Below are positions 35,003 to 44,534 of a stretch of DNA of 64,000 nt, in pieces. The position numbers were made by a program, and so were the translations under genes. The DNA is taken from NCBI RefSeq assembly GCF_014279755.1, contig NZ_CP047951.1, positions 2,512,004 to 2,576,003 of the forward strand, read 5' to 3'. Numbering within the stretch: position 1 is the first letter of the stretch; each line of letters opens with the position of its first letter. Below the pieces are notes generated by a model. That model was not told the origin of the DNA and made no database searches. It was given only the letters and a program-made list of their open reading frames with translations. The DNA comes from Synechococcus sp. PROS-U-1. Lineage in GTDB: Bacteria > Cyanobacteriota > Cyanobacteriia > PCC-6307 > Cyanobiaceae.

Positions 35003-36616
35003 TTGCCGGAGCCCGGAGCCCTGCAGGCCGTGTTGGCCTTTCCCAGCACCTATTCCGTGGGGATCACAAGCTTGGGCTATCAGATCGTCTGGGCCACGTT
35101 GGCGCAGCGCAGCGATGTGGACGTTCGGCGACTGTTCACAGACCAGCACGATCCCTTGCCCAGGCGTTGCGATCTGTTCGGGCTCTCCCTGAGCTGGGAA
35201 CTGGACGGCCCTGTGCTGCCGGAGCTGCTGCAAAACCAGCGGATCCCTGTCTGGGCTCTGGAGCGGGGGGATGAGGACCCCATCGTGTTCGGTGGCGGAC
35301 CGGTGCTCACGGCCAACCCCGAACCCCTGGCACCGTTCTTTGATGCCGTGCTGCTCGGAGACGGCGAACTTCTCTTGCCCGCTTTCATCGATGCTCTGCA
35401 GAGCTGCCGGCAGGCATCGCGGGAGGAACGACTCAGATACCTGGCTCAGATACCAGGGGTGTATGTGCCTTCGCTGTATGCCCCGCAGTACGACCCAGAC
35501 GGGGAGCTGATCGGCATCGAACCGATCGATCCAGCGGTTCCGGCCCTTGTCGAAAAACAGACCTGGCGAGGCAACACCCTCAGTCATTCAACGGTGGTCA
35601 CCCCTGAGGCCGCTTGGCCCGACATCCACATGGTGGAGGTGGTGCGCAGTTGCCCTGAACTGTGCCGGTTCTGTCTGGCCAGCTACCTGACCCTGCCATT
35701 CCGAACGTCGTCGTTGGATGACGGTCTGATCCCAGCTGTGGAAAAAGGCCTGAAAGCCACCAAACGCCTCGGCCTGCTGGGTGCTTCCGTCACCCAGCAT
35801 CCCCAGTTCGCCGACCTCCTGCACTGGCTGGATCAGGACCGTTTCGATGACACCCGCGTCAGCGTCAGCTCGGTGAGGGCAGCCACCGTAACTCCCGATT
35901 TGGGTCGAATCCTGGCCAAACGGGGCAGCCGCTCCCTCACCATCGCCATCGAAAGCGGCAGTGAACGGATGCGCGACGTGGTGAACAAGAAACTCACCAC
36001 CGAGGCCATCCATGAGGCGGCCCGCCATGCCAAACAAGGCGGCCTCTCGAGCCTCAAGCTCTACGGGATGGTGGGCTTGCCGACGGAATCGGATGACGAC
36101 GTCGAAGCAACGGCGGATCTCCTGCTGGCTCTTAAGAAAGGAACCGCCGGACTGCGCTTCACGCTGGGGGTGAGCACCTTTGTCCCCAAAGCCCAGACCC
36201 CCTTCCAGTGGCAAGGGGTTCGACCAGAAGCTGAGAAGCGCCTCAAACGCCTGGCCAAAAGGTTGAAACCGAAGGGAATCGAATTCCGACCGGAGAGCTA
36301 TGGCTGGAGCGTGATTCAGGCCCTGCTCTCCCGCAGTGACCGTCGCCTGGCCCCGGTGATCGCAGCCGTTGGCGAGAGCCGCGAAAGCATGGGGGGTTGG
36401 AAAAAGACTTACCGGGCTGCCCTCAACGGTGAGCTCCAACCGATGCCCGGACCAGCCCTACCGCTGCCGCCGCCATGGAGCACCGTCATCCACGAACCAT
36501 GGGAGGCCTCAAAAACCCTCCCCTGGACCCACCTCAGGGGGCCCCTGGCTCCGGCGCTGCTTCGGGACCATCACGATCAGGCCTTGGCTCTGGAGTCTCC
36601 CCAACCTCCTGATTGA
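35003..36616 (+). CDS. B12-binding-domain radical SAM protein (start probably further upstream)
   Basis: 537 residues from the TTG at 35003. The N-terminal part (AFPSTYSVGITSLGYQIVWATLAQR ... GGGPVLTANPEPLAPFFDAVLLGDGE) is a cobalamin-binding-like domain; the CX3CX2C cluster is in SCPELCRFC and is followed by a TIM-barrel core (SLTIAIESGSERMRD, YGMVGLPTESDDD). The target is unknown. The in-frame codons from 34970 (CTG AAC CAG GAA ...) encode LLFEPALPEP, which looks like the usual N terminus, so the real start may be the CTG overlapping the ClC stop. Its 3' end overlaps the convergent ligase gene by 83 bases. Confidence 0.88.
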   Translation: MPEPGALQAVLAFPSTYSVGITSLGYQIVWATLAQRSDVDVRRLFTDQHDPLPRRCDLFGLSLSWELDGPVLPELLQNQRIPVWALERGDEDPIVFGGGPVLTANPEPLAPFFDAVLLGDGELLLPAFIDALQSCRQASREERLRYLAQIPGVYVPSLYAPQYDPDGELIGIEPIDPAVPALVEKQTWRGNTLSHSTVVTPEAAWPDIHMVEVVRSCPELCRFCLASYLTLPFRTSSLDDGLIPAVEKGLKATKRLGLLGASVTQHPQFADLLHWLDQDRFDDTRVSVSSVRAATVTPDLGRILAKRGSRSLTIAIESGSERMRDVVNKKLTTEAIHEAARHAKQGGLSSLKLYGMVGLPTESDDDVEATADLLLALKKGTAGLRFTLGVSTFVPKAQTPFQWQGVRPEAEKRLKRLAKRLKPKGIEFRPESYGWSVIQALLSRSDRRLAPVIAAVGESRESMGGWKKTYRAALNGELQPMPGPALPLPPPWSTVIHEPWEASKTLPWTHLRGPLAPALLRDHHDQALALESPQPPD

Positions 36617-37811
36617 AGGCAGCCAAACCCGCCAACAATGTCCAGCCGAGAATGTTGAGGCGACTGTCAAAAAACGGCAGATCGGTGGCATGCATCGCCA
36701 CCAGCACGAGCGTGGCAGTCCACCAGGCCCGTTCCATCGGCGCTTTCTGCAGGATTCCCCGCCGCAGGGCTACCACCAGCAACAGCAGAACCGTTCCAAC
36801 AATCAACAGCATCACCGGAAGACCGTGGCTGATGGCCAACTCCAGGGGGAGATTGTGGGAATGGCCATGCCAACGCTTGGCCGCATAGATCGGATAGAGC
36901 ACGCTGAAAGCGGCTGCCCCCCAGCCCAGCCAGGGACGGGCCGCAACCAACTCCAAGGCATACCCCCACTGGCCCAGACGGGTGTGTTTCCAGGCGGTGG
37001 GCCCTCCCCGCTCCAGAAGCCGCTCGAGAATCGGCTCCGGCACCACAGCCATGGCCAGTTGACGCCATCCAGGGGGGACACCGGGCAGCACCACCAAGAA
37101 CAACGGAGAGGCCAACAACAACAGGAGGGGGAGCAACCAGAACCACTGCATCGGTCCCAGAACGAAGGGAACCGCCAAGGCCAGTGACCCCATCGCATTG
37201 CGCGACTGGGTGAGCAAAACAGCAAAAACCGTTGAAAGCGTGAGCACCAGAGCAGCACCACGCCGCCACCAACGATCCGGTCGCAGCACAGCCGCCAGCA
37301 TCAACGGCCAGACCACTCCGAGCCAGGCTCCGGCGATGTTTGCGTAGTCAAACAAACCCGACAGGCGCCCTTGCGGTTCGCCACCGGGGGCAACGAACCA
37401 GATGATGGCGCCGCCTCCGAGTTGCCAAGGGCCCTCCCAACCCAGAAACATTTGCCCCAGGCCGGTGAGCAGCACCGGCAAGGTTCCGGCCACCAACATC
37501 CAGGCCGCCTGGCGGCGCTGCAGTTCACTGGCGAGATGGGGCCGAAAGGCCCAGAAAGCCCAGAAAAATGGCAACCAATTGCCCAAACCAGCCCAGGCAA
37601 GGGATCCTGTTTCGGCCCCCAGAGACCCCAGCAGCATTAACAGGGAAGCGACAAGAAACGGTTGCGTCCAGCGGTCCTGCCAAACAGGACAATCTCTGCC
37701 ACGACTTCCGCTGACACAAGCTACGAAGAGACAGATGCCCGACAACAAAGCGCTGGACGGAAGCAGAAAGAGACCAAGCCGGAACGCCTGATGACCGCGA
37801 TGAGACGTCAT
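36534..37811 (-). CDS. O-antigen ligase/polymerase-family membrane protein (Wzy_C)
   Basis: 425 residues with about 10-12 helices. The core Wzy_C region is FVLLTQSRNAMGSLALAV-like followed by a large loop ending RPWLGWGAAAFSVLYPIYAAKRWHGHSHNLPLELAISHGLPV, whose WHGHSHN histidines match the ligase family. The last 25 residues are Pro/Glu/Arg-rich and lie opposite the radical SAM 3' end. The ATG overlaps the purU stop (ATGA). Function in lipopolysaccharide or other glycan assembly is likely; related proteins were once named as bicarbonate transporters. Confidence 0.83.
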   Translation of the reverse strand: MTSHRGHQAFRLGLFLLPSSALLSGICLFVACVSGSRGRDCPVWQDRWTQPFLVASLLMLLGSLGAETGSLAWAGLGNWLPFFWAFWAFRPHLASELQRRQAAWMLVAGTLPVLLTGLGQMFLGWEGPWQLGGGAIIWFVAPGGEPQGRLSGLFDYANIAGAWLGVVWPLMLAAVLRPDRWWRRGAALVLTLSTVFAVLLTQSRNAMGSLALAVPFVLGPMQWFWLLPLLLLLASPLFLVVLPGVPPGWRQLAMAVVPEPILERLLERGGPTAWKHTRLGQWGYALELVAARPWLGWGAAAFSVLYPIYAAKRWHGHSHNLPLELAISHGLPVMLLIVGTVLLLLVVALRRGILQKAPMERAWWTATLVLVAMHATDLPFFDSRLNILGWTLLAGLAAFNQEVGETPEPRPDRDGPEAAPEPGAP

Positions 37812-38662
37812 GCAAAAACGGCCGTTCGACCGCGATACACCATCACTTGACGGCGCAGATGCATGCGAAGGGCCCGCGCCAGAGCAAGGCGTTCGGTGTC
37901 ACGGCCCTTGCGGATGAGATCCTCCACCTCGTCCCGATGACTGACGGGAACCGTGGTTTGCTCAATGATCGGCCCATCATCCAGATCCTCGGTGACGTAA
38001 TGCGCTGTGGCACCGATCAGCTTGACCCCACGGTCCCAGGCCCGGTGGTACGGCTGAGCACCCTTGAAGGCTGGAAGAAAAGAATGGTGAATGTTGATCA
38101 CCTGAGGAAAGCGCTCAAGGAAATCACCACTGAGAACCTGCATGTATTTGGCTAGCACCGCGAGCTCAACGGTGTTCTCCTCAAGCAGCTGCAGCATCCG
38201 CTGCTCCGCTTCCACCTTGGTCTCCCTGCTGACAGGCACACAAACGAAAGGAACCTCGAACGCCGCACACAGGGGTTCCAGATCCGGATGATTGGCGATG
38301 ACCAAGGGAACCTGCATCGGCAGCTCACCGCTTTGAACACGCCACAGCAGATCCTGCAGGCAGTGGCTCTGCTTGCTGGCAAAAATCGCCACACGAGGAA
38401 AGGCGTCGGAAAAATGGAGCTGCGCCTCCCCACCAAGCCGTTCTCCCAGGGCCTGAGCTGCCTCGGGAAGCGCATCCCGCGGAATGCCAAAGCCCTTGAG
38501 TTGCCATTCAATGCGGCTGAGAAACAGCCCCGCTCCGGCGTCGGTGTGGTGATCGGCATGGCGAATGCTGCCGCCATTGGCTGCCACCCAACCCGCTAAT
38601 TCGCTGACCAGGCCTGGACGATCAGGACAGATCATCTGGAGGATGACCGTGGCGTCACTCAC
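37808..38662 (-). CDS. purU: Formyltetrahydrofolate deformylase PurU
   Basis: 284 residues: an N-terminal ACT domain (VILQMICPDRPGLVSELAGWVAANGG) and a formyltransferase-fold hydrolase domain with AVLAKYMQVLSG, INIHHSFLPAFKGAQPYHRAWDRGVKLIGATAHYVTEDLDDGPII, carrying the catalytic Asn-His-Asp set. It hydrolyses 10-formyl-tetrahydrofolate to formate and tetrahydrofolate. The formate can feed PurT, which is encoded 11 kb away. Confidence 0.95.
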   Translation of the reverse strand: MSDATVILQMICPDRPGLVSELAGWVAANGGSIRHADHHTDAGAGLFLSRIEWQLKGFGIPRDALPEAAQALGERLGGEAQLHFSDAFPRVAIFASKQSHCLQDLLWRVQSGELPMQVPLVIANHPDLEPLCAAFEVPFVCVPVSRETKVEAEQRMLQLLEENTVELAVLAKYMQVLSGDFLERFPQVINIHHSFLPAFKGAQPYHRAWDRGVKLIGATAHYVTEDLDDGPIIEQTTVPVSHRDEVEDLIRKGRDTERLALARALRMHLRRQVMVYRGRTAVFA

Positions 38663-38734
38663 AACAACCTTTGAAAAACAAATTCTCCCGCGCAGGAGGG
38701 GCTGGTTAAAGTCGCAGAAAATTTTTTGATCACC

Positions 38735-39184
38735 ATGCTGAAGGCTCTGAGACGCCTGGCTGCGTTCTGCCTCTGCGTCGCGTTGAGCATGGGTCTGATG
38801 GCCCCGGCTGCTGTCGATGCTGCCGGCATCAATCCTGATGATCTGGGGGTGATCCGCCGCCAGGCCGCGGCATTTGAAGCCACCAAGTCTCGTCTGCCTG
38901 ATCTAGCCCGGCTGGTGAGTGAAGAAGACTGGGTGTTCACTCGCAACCTCATCCATGGCCCGATGCAGGAAGTGGGCCGGGAAATGCTGTACATCAACCA
39001 GCGCTTGGATAAGAGCGACCGCAAAGCGGCCGACAAGGTGGCCCGCTCCTTGAAGGAAGCCATGGCTGATCTGGATGAAGCCGCACGACTGCAGGATTTC
39101 AGCCGCATGCAGAAGTCCTACAGCGCCGTGGCAGCTGGATTTGACGCCTACAGCGATTTGATCCCTGCTGAGGCCTTCAGCTGA
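38735..39184 (+). CDS. psbQ: Photosystem II extrinsic protein PsbQ (CyanoQ)
   Basis: 149 residues from the ATG at 38735. The signal peptide ends near VDAA and the mature part is a four-helix bundle (EEDWVFTRNLIHGPMQEVGREMLYINQRLDKSDRKAADKVARSLKEAM) typical of CyanoQ, which stabilises the lumenal side of photosystem II. Freshwater CyanoQ has a lipobox cysteine; here the two Cys residues are in the hydrophobic core of the signal and no lipobox is at the cleavage site, so this form may not be lipidated. Its TGA is overlapped by a CTG that seems to start the next gene. Confidence 0.87.
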   Translation: MLKALRRLAAFCLCVALSMGLMAPAAVDAAGINPDDLGVIRRQAAAFEATKSRLPDLARLVSEEDWVFTRNLIHGPMQEVGREMLYINQRLDKSDRKAADKVARSLKEAMADLDEAARLQDFSRMQKSYSAVAAGFDAYSDLIPAEAFS

Positions 39185-40251
39185 CCTGCTCCGTCGGTGT
39201 CATTGGTGCTGGGGCCATCGGCCTCGGCACCTCCTGGCATTTGGCTCAACAGGGTCATGCGGTCTCCGTTTACGACCCACGCCTGAACGCGCCCGTTCAT
39301 CGTCGGGGATCAGCAAACGATCTCAGTGGCACGTCGGCATCCCTCGGGGTGCTGATGGGCCACGTGTTTCGCCGCAACAGCGGTCGGGGCTGGAGGCTTC
39401 GCCGCAGGAGCATGGAGCTCTGGCCCCAGTGGGTCAGGGCACTGAAGATCCACCAGCCTGAGCTCAAACTCCATCGGGGCCTGCTGCAAATCGCTGAAGA
39501 CGAACAAGCGGCTCAGCGCATGGAGTGGCTCGCCGCCCAACGCGTCGAGCTGGGCCTGCAAACGATGACCAAGGAAGACTTCAGAACGGTCTGGCCGACA
39601 GCCACCCATGGTGGGCTTCACTCATCTGATGACGGTCGCATCGACCCACTGCTGCTCCAGCTGGCCCTGCGAGAGGCTCTGAAGGAACAAAGCGTGGAGC
39701 TGAACGCCACAGCAGTGGTCCGCCTGGAGCGCGATAACCACCACTGGCGTGTGCATCGAACCGATGGAGACAGCCAAATCCACGACGTCGTCGTGCTCTC
39801 CACAGCTCTGACCACGGACGCCCTGCTGGAACCCCTGGGACACGCCCGACCGATGACACCAGTGTTGGGTCAAGCGCTTTCACTCCAGCTGGAGACGGGA
39901 CCAACGAACTGGAGCAACTGGCCCTCGGTGCTGGTGGACCAGGGCTTCAACCTGATTCCCACGTCACCTGGACAGTTGCTGCTCGGGGCAACCGTGGAAC
40001 CGGGTGATTGCGCTTCGGCAGACCCTCTGATCTTGATGCGCAGCCTGAATGAACGAGCACCGGCATGGCTGCGCACTGCCACCGTGGTGAGCCACTGGAG
40101 CGGCCTGCGAGCCCGACCCGTGGATCGCCCTGCACCGCTGCTGGAGGAGCTGGAGCCTGGACTGATTCTTGCCAGTGGCCACTACCGCAACGGCGTGCTG
40201 CTCGCACCTGCCACAGCGGAATGGGTCGCCGCTGCACTCGAGCAGCCATGA
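39181..40251 (+). CDS. FAD-dependent glycine/D-amino-acid oxidase, ThiO-like, with apparent CTG start
   Basis: The frame starts at a CTG overlapping the psbQ stop and gives 356 residues. The FAD-binding loop GVIGAGAIGLGTSWHLAQQGHAV lies at residues 6-28 and no ATG, GTG or TTG precedes it back to a stop at 39169-39171. The TTG at 39241 would cut off the dinucleotide motif. The C-terminal SGHYRNGVLLAPATAEWV is the ThiO signature, so it may oxidise glycine to the imine for thiamine. An ATT at 39202 is the other rare-start candidate. Confidence 0.8.
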   Translation: MTCSVGVIGAGAIGLGTSWHLAQQGHAVSVYDPRLNAPVHRRGSANDLSGTSASLGVLMGHVFRRNSGRGWRLRRRSMELWPQWVRALKIHQPELKLHRGLLQIAEDEQAAQRMEWLAAQRVELGLQTMTKEDFRTVWPTATHGGLHSSDDGRIDPLLLQLALREALKEQSVELNATAVVRLERDNHHWRVHRTDGDSQIHDVVVLSTALTTDALLEPLGHARPMTPVLGQALSLQLETGPTNWSNWPSVLVDQGFNLIPTSPGQLLLGATVEPGDCASADPLILMRSLNERAPAWLRTATVVSHWSGLRARPVDRPAPLLEELEPGLILASGHYRNGVLLAPATAEWVAAALEQP

Positions 40252-40274
40252 AAAAAGGGCCCCGCAGGGCCCTT
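40251..40274 (-). terminator. Terminator for dnaK (minus strand)
   Basis: A perfect 8-bp stem (AAGGGCCC 40255-40262 / GGGCCCTT 40267-40274) closes a 4-base loop, and six A residues at 40251-40256 give a T-run on the minus strand. It lies 21 bases beyond the dnaK stop. On the plus strand it starts at the last base of the ThiO-like gene, so it may serve both. Confidence 0.88.
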
Positions 40275-40294
40275 CACATCGATGGGTCAACCGA

Positions 40295-42202
40295 TCACTT
40301 GGTCTCGGTGAACTCAGCGTCGATGACGTCGTCACTCGCGTCACCACCACCAGCACCGGCACCGGCATCAGCACCAGGAGCTCCAGCACCAGCTGCTGCC
40401 CCTTCCTGCTGATAGACGGAAGCACCAACGGTATAGAGCTCCTGCTGCAGTTCTTCCAGCAGGGTCTTCATCGCGTCGTAGTCGTCCTTCTCGGTGGCTT
40501 CCTTGAGCTTGAGGCGCTTCTCCTCCAGCTTCGCCTTGGCGTCAGCATCGACCTTGTCGCCGAGTTCGCCCATCTGCTTTTCAGCTTGATAAACGAGGGT
40601 TTCGGCCTGGTTCTTGAGGTCGATCTTTTCGCGCTTCTCCTTGTCAGCGCTGGCGTTGGCCTCGGCGTCCTTCACCATCTTGTCGACCTCGGTGTCCGAC
40701 AGGGTCGACGCACCGGTGATCGAGATGGACTGTTCCTTACCGCTGCCCTTGTCTTTAGCGGTGACGCTGAGAATGCCGTTGGCGTCGATGTCGAAGGTGA
40801 CCTCGATCTGTGGCACACCCCGGGGAGCCGGAGGAATGCCATCGAGACGGAAGGTTCCGAGCGACTTGTTGTCGGAAGCCATCTCGCGCTCACCCTGGAG
40901 CACGTGAATCTCCACGTTGGTCTGACCATCCACAGCCGTGGAGTAGGTCTCGGTCTTCTTGGTGGGAACCGTGGTGTTGCGGGTGATCATCTTGGTCATC
41001 ACACCGCCGAGGGTCTCCACACCCAGGGAGAGGGGCGTGACGTCGAGCAGAAGGATGTCCTTCACCTCGCCGGCCAGCACGCCACCCTGGATGGCAGCAC
41101 CGACAGCCACCACCTCATCGGGGTTCACCGTCTGGTTGGGATCTTTTCCGGTGATGCGCTTGACCAGCTCAAGCACAGCCGGGATGCGGGTGGAACCACC
41201 CACCATCACGATCTCGTCCAGCTCACCGGAGGACAGCTTGGCGTCCTTCAGCGCCTGCTCCACAGGCATGGCGCAGCGGTCGATCAGCTTGGAGGCCAGT
41301 TCCTCGAACTTGGCGCGGGTGAGGGTGAGATCCAGGTGCTTGGGACCCTCAGGCGTGGCCGTGATGAACGGCAGATTGATCTCGCTCTGGGTGGCGTTGG
41401 AGAGCTCAACCTTGGCTTTTTCAGCGGCCTCGGTGAGGCGCTGCAGGGCTTGCTTGTCCTGACGCAGATCGATGCCTTCGTTGGCTTTGAACGTCTCGGC
41501 CAGGTGATCAACGATCACCTTGTCGAAATCGTCACCACCGAGGTGAGTATCACCAGCGGTGGACAACACCTCAAACACGCCGTCGCCAACTTCCAGCACA
41601 GAGACGTCGAAGGTGCCGCCGCCCAGGTCGAAGACCAGGATGCGCTCATTGCTCTTCTTGTCGAGGCCGTAGGCCAAAGCCGCAGCGGTGGGCTCATTGA
41701 TGATGCGCAGCACCTCAAGGCCAGCGATCTTGCCGGCGTCCTTGGTGGCCTGACGCTGGGAGTCGTTGAAGTAGGCCGGAACGGTGATCACCGCCTGGGT
41801 CACCGTTTCGCCGAGGTACTTGCCGGCGTCCTCAGACAGCTTGCGCAACACCTGGGCGGAAACCTCCTCAGGCGCGAATTGCTTGTCAAGAACCGGGCAC
41901 TTCACCTTCACGTTGGAACCGGCCTTCTCAACGCCGTAGCTCACTTCCTTTGATTCCTCGTTCACCTCATCAACCCGACGGCCGATGAAGCGCTTGACGG
42001 AATAGAAGGTGTTGTCTGGGTTCATCACCGCCTGACGTTTGGCGATCTGACCCACCAGCTGATCCTGGTTCTTGGTGTAAGCAACCACGGAGGGCGTCGT
42101 GCGGAAGCCCTCGGCGTTCGCGATGACGGTGGGCTTGCCGCCCTCCATCACGGAAACACAGCTGTTCGTGGTGCCAAGGTCAATGCCGACAACCTTGCCC
42201 AT
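40295..42202 (-). CDS. dnaK: Molecular chaperone DnaK (Hsp70)
   Basis: 635 residues with all Hsp70 parts: the phosphate loop [39 protein letters not shown], the second loop [26 protein letters not shown], the linker [16 protein letters not shown], the substrate-binding domain and a Gly/Ala/Asp-rich tail ending in AEFTETK. It folds proteins with DnaJ and GrpE. Cyanobacteria usually have several dnaK genes; length and tail suit the DnaK2 type, but I cannot prove it. A strong Shine-Dalgarno (AGGAGGTG) lies 7 bases before the ATG at 42210-42217. Confidence 0.96.
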   Translation of the reverse strand: MGKVVGIDLGTTNSCVSVMEGGKPTVIANAEGFRTTPSVVAYTKNQDQLVGQIAKRQAVMNPDNTFYSVKRFIGRRVDEVNEESKEVSYGVEKAGSNVKVKCPVLDKQFAPEEVSAQVLRKLSEDAGKYLGETVTQAVITVPAYFNDSQRQATKDAGKIAGLEVLRIINEPTAAALAYGLDKKSNERILVFDLGGGTFDVSVLEVGDGVFEVLSTAGDTHLGGDDFDKVIVDHLAETFKANEGIDLRQDKQALQRLTEAAEKAKVELSNATQSEINLPFITATPEGPKHLDLTLTRAKFEELASKLIDRCAMPVEQALKDAKLSSGELDEIVMVGGSTRIPAVLELVKRITGKDPNQTVNPDEVVAVGAAIQGGVLAGEVKDILLLDVTPLSLGVETLGGVMTKMITRNTTVPTKKTETYSTAVDGQTNVEIHVLQGEREMASDNKSLGTFRLDGIPPAPRGVPQIEVTFDIDANGILSVTAKDKGSGKEQSISITGASTLSDTEVDKMVKDAEANASADKEKREKIDLKNQAETLVYQAEKQMGELGDKVDADAKAKLEEKRLKLKEATEKDDYDAMKTLLEELQQELYTVGASVYQQEGAAAGAGAPGADAGAGAGGGDASDDVIDAEFTETK

Positions 42203-42318
42203 CGGTGCCCACCTCCTGAAATGTTGATTTGAATGGGCTCATCCTCCACAGCAGACCCGGTGGGAGGCGAGGTGTGGTTCCCGAACAGGCAGGCTGGTGA
42301 AGCAATCCGGCCCTGGCA

Positions 42319-43188
42319 ATGATCAACGGCGGCACCAGCCTTTTGGGCCTGCTTGGCAATCCAGTGCGCCACTCACTTTCGCCGGTGATGCACAACGCTG
42401 CTCTCAAAACGATGGGGCTCAACTGGCGCTACCTGGCCCTGCCCTGCGAAAGCGAGAGCCTTGAGCTGGTGCTGCAGGGTCTCAGGGCCGTTGGCTGCCA
42501 TGGGCTCAACGTCACCATCCCGCACAAACAGGCCATCGCCGCACTCTGCGAGGAGCTGAGCCCTCTGGCGGAGAGGCTTGGTGCCGTCAACACCTTGGTC
42601 CCCGGGGCAGGCGGTGGCTGGTACGGCACCAACACGGACGTGGAGGGCTTTCTGGCTCCACTCGGTGCCAATGAAGCCTGGGCCGGACGCCATGCCGTGG
42701 TGATTGGCTGCGGTGGATCTGCTCGAGCGGTTGTCGCCGGTCTGCAGAGCCTGAACCTCAACTCGATCACCGTCGTGGGACGGCGACGCGAGGCACTGCA
42801 GGCCTTCATCACGGATCTGCGACAGGACAACGCCCCTTTGACGGCCTGTCTCGACAAGGCGGCCCAGCTCAAAGACGCCGTTTCTGGAGCGGCTCTTGTG
42901 GTGAACACCACCCCGGTGGGCATGGCCCAGCATGGCGATACCAAGGCCATGCCACTGGGTGCGGAACTCTGGTCAAGCCTGCGTGCCGAAGCGATTCTGT
43001 ACGACCTCATCTACACACCAAGGCCCACCAGCTGGCTCGCTGCCGGGCAACGCCAAGGCCATCGCTGCATCGATGGCCTCGAAATGCTGGTGCAGCAAGG
43101 TGCTGCGTCACTGCGGCTCTGGAGTGGGCACGATGACGTTCCAATCGAAGCGATGCGAAGCGCCGCCTTGACTGCTCTTGCGACCTAA
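42319..43188 (+). CDS. aroE: Shikimate dehydrogenase AroE
   Basis: 289 residues. The shikimate site is LLGLLGNPVRHSLSPVMHNAAL, followed by GLNVTIPHKQAIAAL and the NADP loop VVIGCGGSARAVVAGL with VVGRRREAL. It reduces 3-dehydroshikimate with NADPH. It is divergent from dnaK (116 bases). The next gene follows 25 bases after its stop, so they may be co-transcribed. Confidence 0.96.
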   Translation: MINGGTSLLGLLGNPVRHSLSPVMHNAALKTMGLNWRYLALPCESESLELVLQGLRAVGCHGLNVTIPHKQAIAALCEELSPLAERLGAVNTLVPGAGGGWYGTNTDVEGFLAPLGANEAWAGRHAVVIGCGGSARAVVAGLQSLNLNSITVVGRRREALQAFITDLRQDNAPLTACLDKAAQLKDAVSGAALVVNTTPVGMAQHGDTKAMPLGAELWSSLRAEAILYDLIYTPRPTSWLAAGQRQGHRCIDGLEMLVQQGAASLRLWSGHDDVPIEAMRSAALTALAT

Positions 43189-43213
43189 CGTCGCAGCAAT
43201 TCCAAGCTCCACC

Positions 43214-43690
43214 GTGCAGATTCCCCTCTGGCAGCGGCTACTCGCACCGCTGGTGTACCTGCTCCCCTGGAGTGACGCCATTCCCTTTGGCCTCGGGGCT
43301 GACGGCGTGTTCAACCAGATCCCGTTGCTCAGGCTGCTGATCGTTCCAGCCGTTCCTCTGATCCAACTGGATCGAGGGGTTCCTTTCGGTGGTCTTCTGC
43401 TCTTTTTCGTGCTTTTCCTAGCGGTGGTACGCAATCCAGCTGTTCCCTACTTCCTGCGGTTCAACACCCTGCAGGCCCTGCTCACCGACATCGTGATCGT
43501 TGTTTTGAGCTTCGCTTTTGGAATCCTGCTCCAACCGCTTGCTGGAGGCAGTCTGCTGATGAGCACCCTCTCCAGCACGATCGTTATCGCTGTGCTGGCA
43601 ATCCTGGTGTTCGCCCTTGTGGAGTGTGGGAGAGGCCGTGAACCAGATCTGCCAGGCATCAGTCAGGCCGTGCGCATGCAGCTCTACTGA
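43214..43690 (+). CDS. Tic20-family membrane protein
   Basis: 158 residues from a GTG at 43214; a TTG at 43178 overlaps the aroE stop. Four predicted helices and the Tic20 pattern LLAPLVYLLPWSDAIPFG, then YFLRFNTLQALLTDIVIVVLSFAFGILL. In plastids Tic20 forms part of the inner-envelope import channel; in cyanobacteria the role of these proteins is unclear. The C terminus is short and cytosolic. Confidence 0.87.
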   Translation: MQIPLWQRLLAPLVYLLPWSDAIPFGLGADGVFNQIPLLRLLIVPAVPLIQLDRGVPFGGLLLFFVLFLAVVRNPAVPYFLRFNTLQALLTDIVIVVLSFAFGILLQPLAGGSLLMSTLSSTIVIAVLAILVFALVECGRGREPDLPGISQAVRMQLY

Positions 43691-43770
43691 AGGTTGAGGG
43701 TCACGCCGGGGGATAAGGTGTTGGATCCGTCGCTCACGCTGGTGAGCCAGAAGCCCCTTAGGAGCTGCCC

Positions 43771-44148
43771 ATGACGCTCGATCCGTATTACGAAACCATG
43801 TACATCCTTCGTCCGGACATTCCGGAGGAGGAAGTTGAAAGCCATCTCACCAAATACCGCGACATGCTCGTGGAAGCCGGTGCCGATGTGCTGGACAACC
43901 AAATGCGCGGCAAGCGCCGTTTGGCCTATCCGATTGCGAAGCACAAGGAAGGCATCTACGTGCAACTGAGCCATAACGGCGATGGCCAGCACGTTGCTGT
44001 TCTCGAGAAGGCCATGCGCCTGAGCGAAGACGTGATTCGCTACCTGACGGTGAAGCAGGAGGGTCCTCTCCCCGCACCTCGGGTGATGCCTGGCAGTGAA
44101 GCCGCCCAGCCCCAAGCGGAAACAGCAGCACAAACCACTGAATCCTGA
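43771..44148 (+). CDS. rpsF: 30S ribosomal protein S6
   Basis: 125 residues: [50 protein letters not shown], and a VIRYLTVK motif before a Gln/Ala/Glu-rich tail. Shine-Dalgarno AGGAG at 43760-43764 is 6 bases before the ATG. In many bacteria rpsF is with ssb and rpsR; here it stands alone, as is common in cyanobacteria. Confidence 0.95.
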   Translation: MTLDPYYETMYILRPDIPEEEVESHLTKYRDMLVEAGADVLDNQMRGKRRLAYPIAKHKEGIYVQLSHNGDGQHVAVLEKAMRLSEDVIRYLTVKQEGPLPAPRVMPGSEAAQPQAETAAQTTES

Positions 44149-44195
44149 GCCTGATCAGGCTTGTTCCATGCATGGGCGGGCGATAGCGTCCGCCT

Positions 44196-44534
44196 ATGAA
44201 TCCCTTGGATCAGCAACATCAGGCCCCAGAGCCCCAGTGGATCCAACCGGTTGAACCGGCTGATCAATCGAGCGTTTATCTGCGTCGGATCGCAGAACTC
44301 GAGCAGCAGGTCGAAACCTATGAAGCATTGCTCGATGAACTGCCGGATCTGTTTGAGCGAAAGTTTCAACAGCGATTGGAACCATTGATCGAGCGCTATC
44401 GCTTGTTGGCGGATGCAAGCGGACACCCCAATTGGCTCGAAGCAACTCCAACACCGACGGGAAGGGGAAACGTCATTCGCTTCCCCCACTTCGAGCTGCC
44501 GGGCTTTCTCAAGACACGGCAGCGTTCAGCCTGA
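44196..44534 (+). CDS. Conserved hypothetical coiled-coil protein
   Basis: 112 residues, soluble. Gln/Pro-rich N terminus, then a heptad-like helix ([47 protein letters not shown]), then a short basic tail. It may form a dimeric coiled coil. No named family recognised. The 3' end overlaps the convergent argG stop by 9 bases. Confidence 0.68.
   Translation: MNPLDQQHQAPEPQWIQPVEPADQSSVYLRRIAELEQQVETYEALLDELPDLFERKFQQRLEPLIERYRLLADASGHPNWLEATPTPTGRGNVIRFPHFELPGFLKTRQRSA

Noticed and set aside
40169..41953. 594-residue plus-strand open frame opposite dnaK
   Set aside because: It is fully antisense to a well-supported dnaK. Long antisense frames opposite dnaK are a well-known by-product of its codon use.
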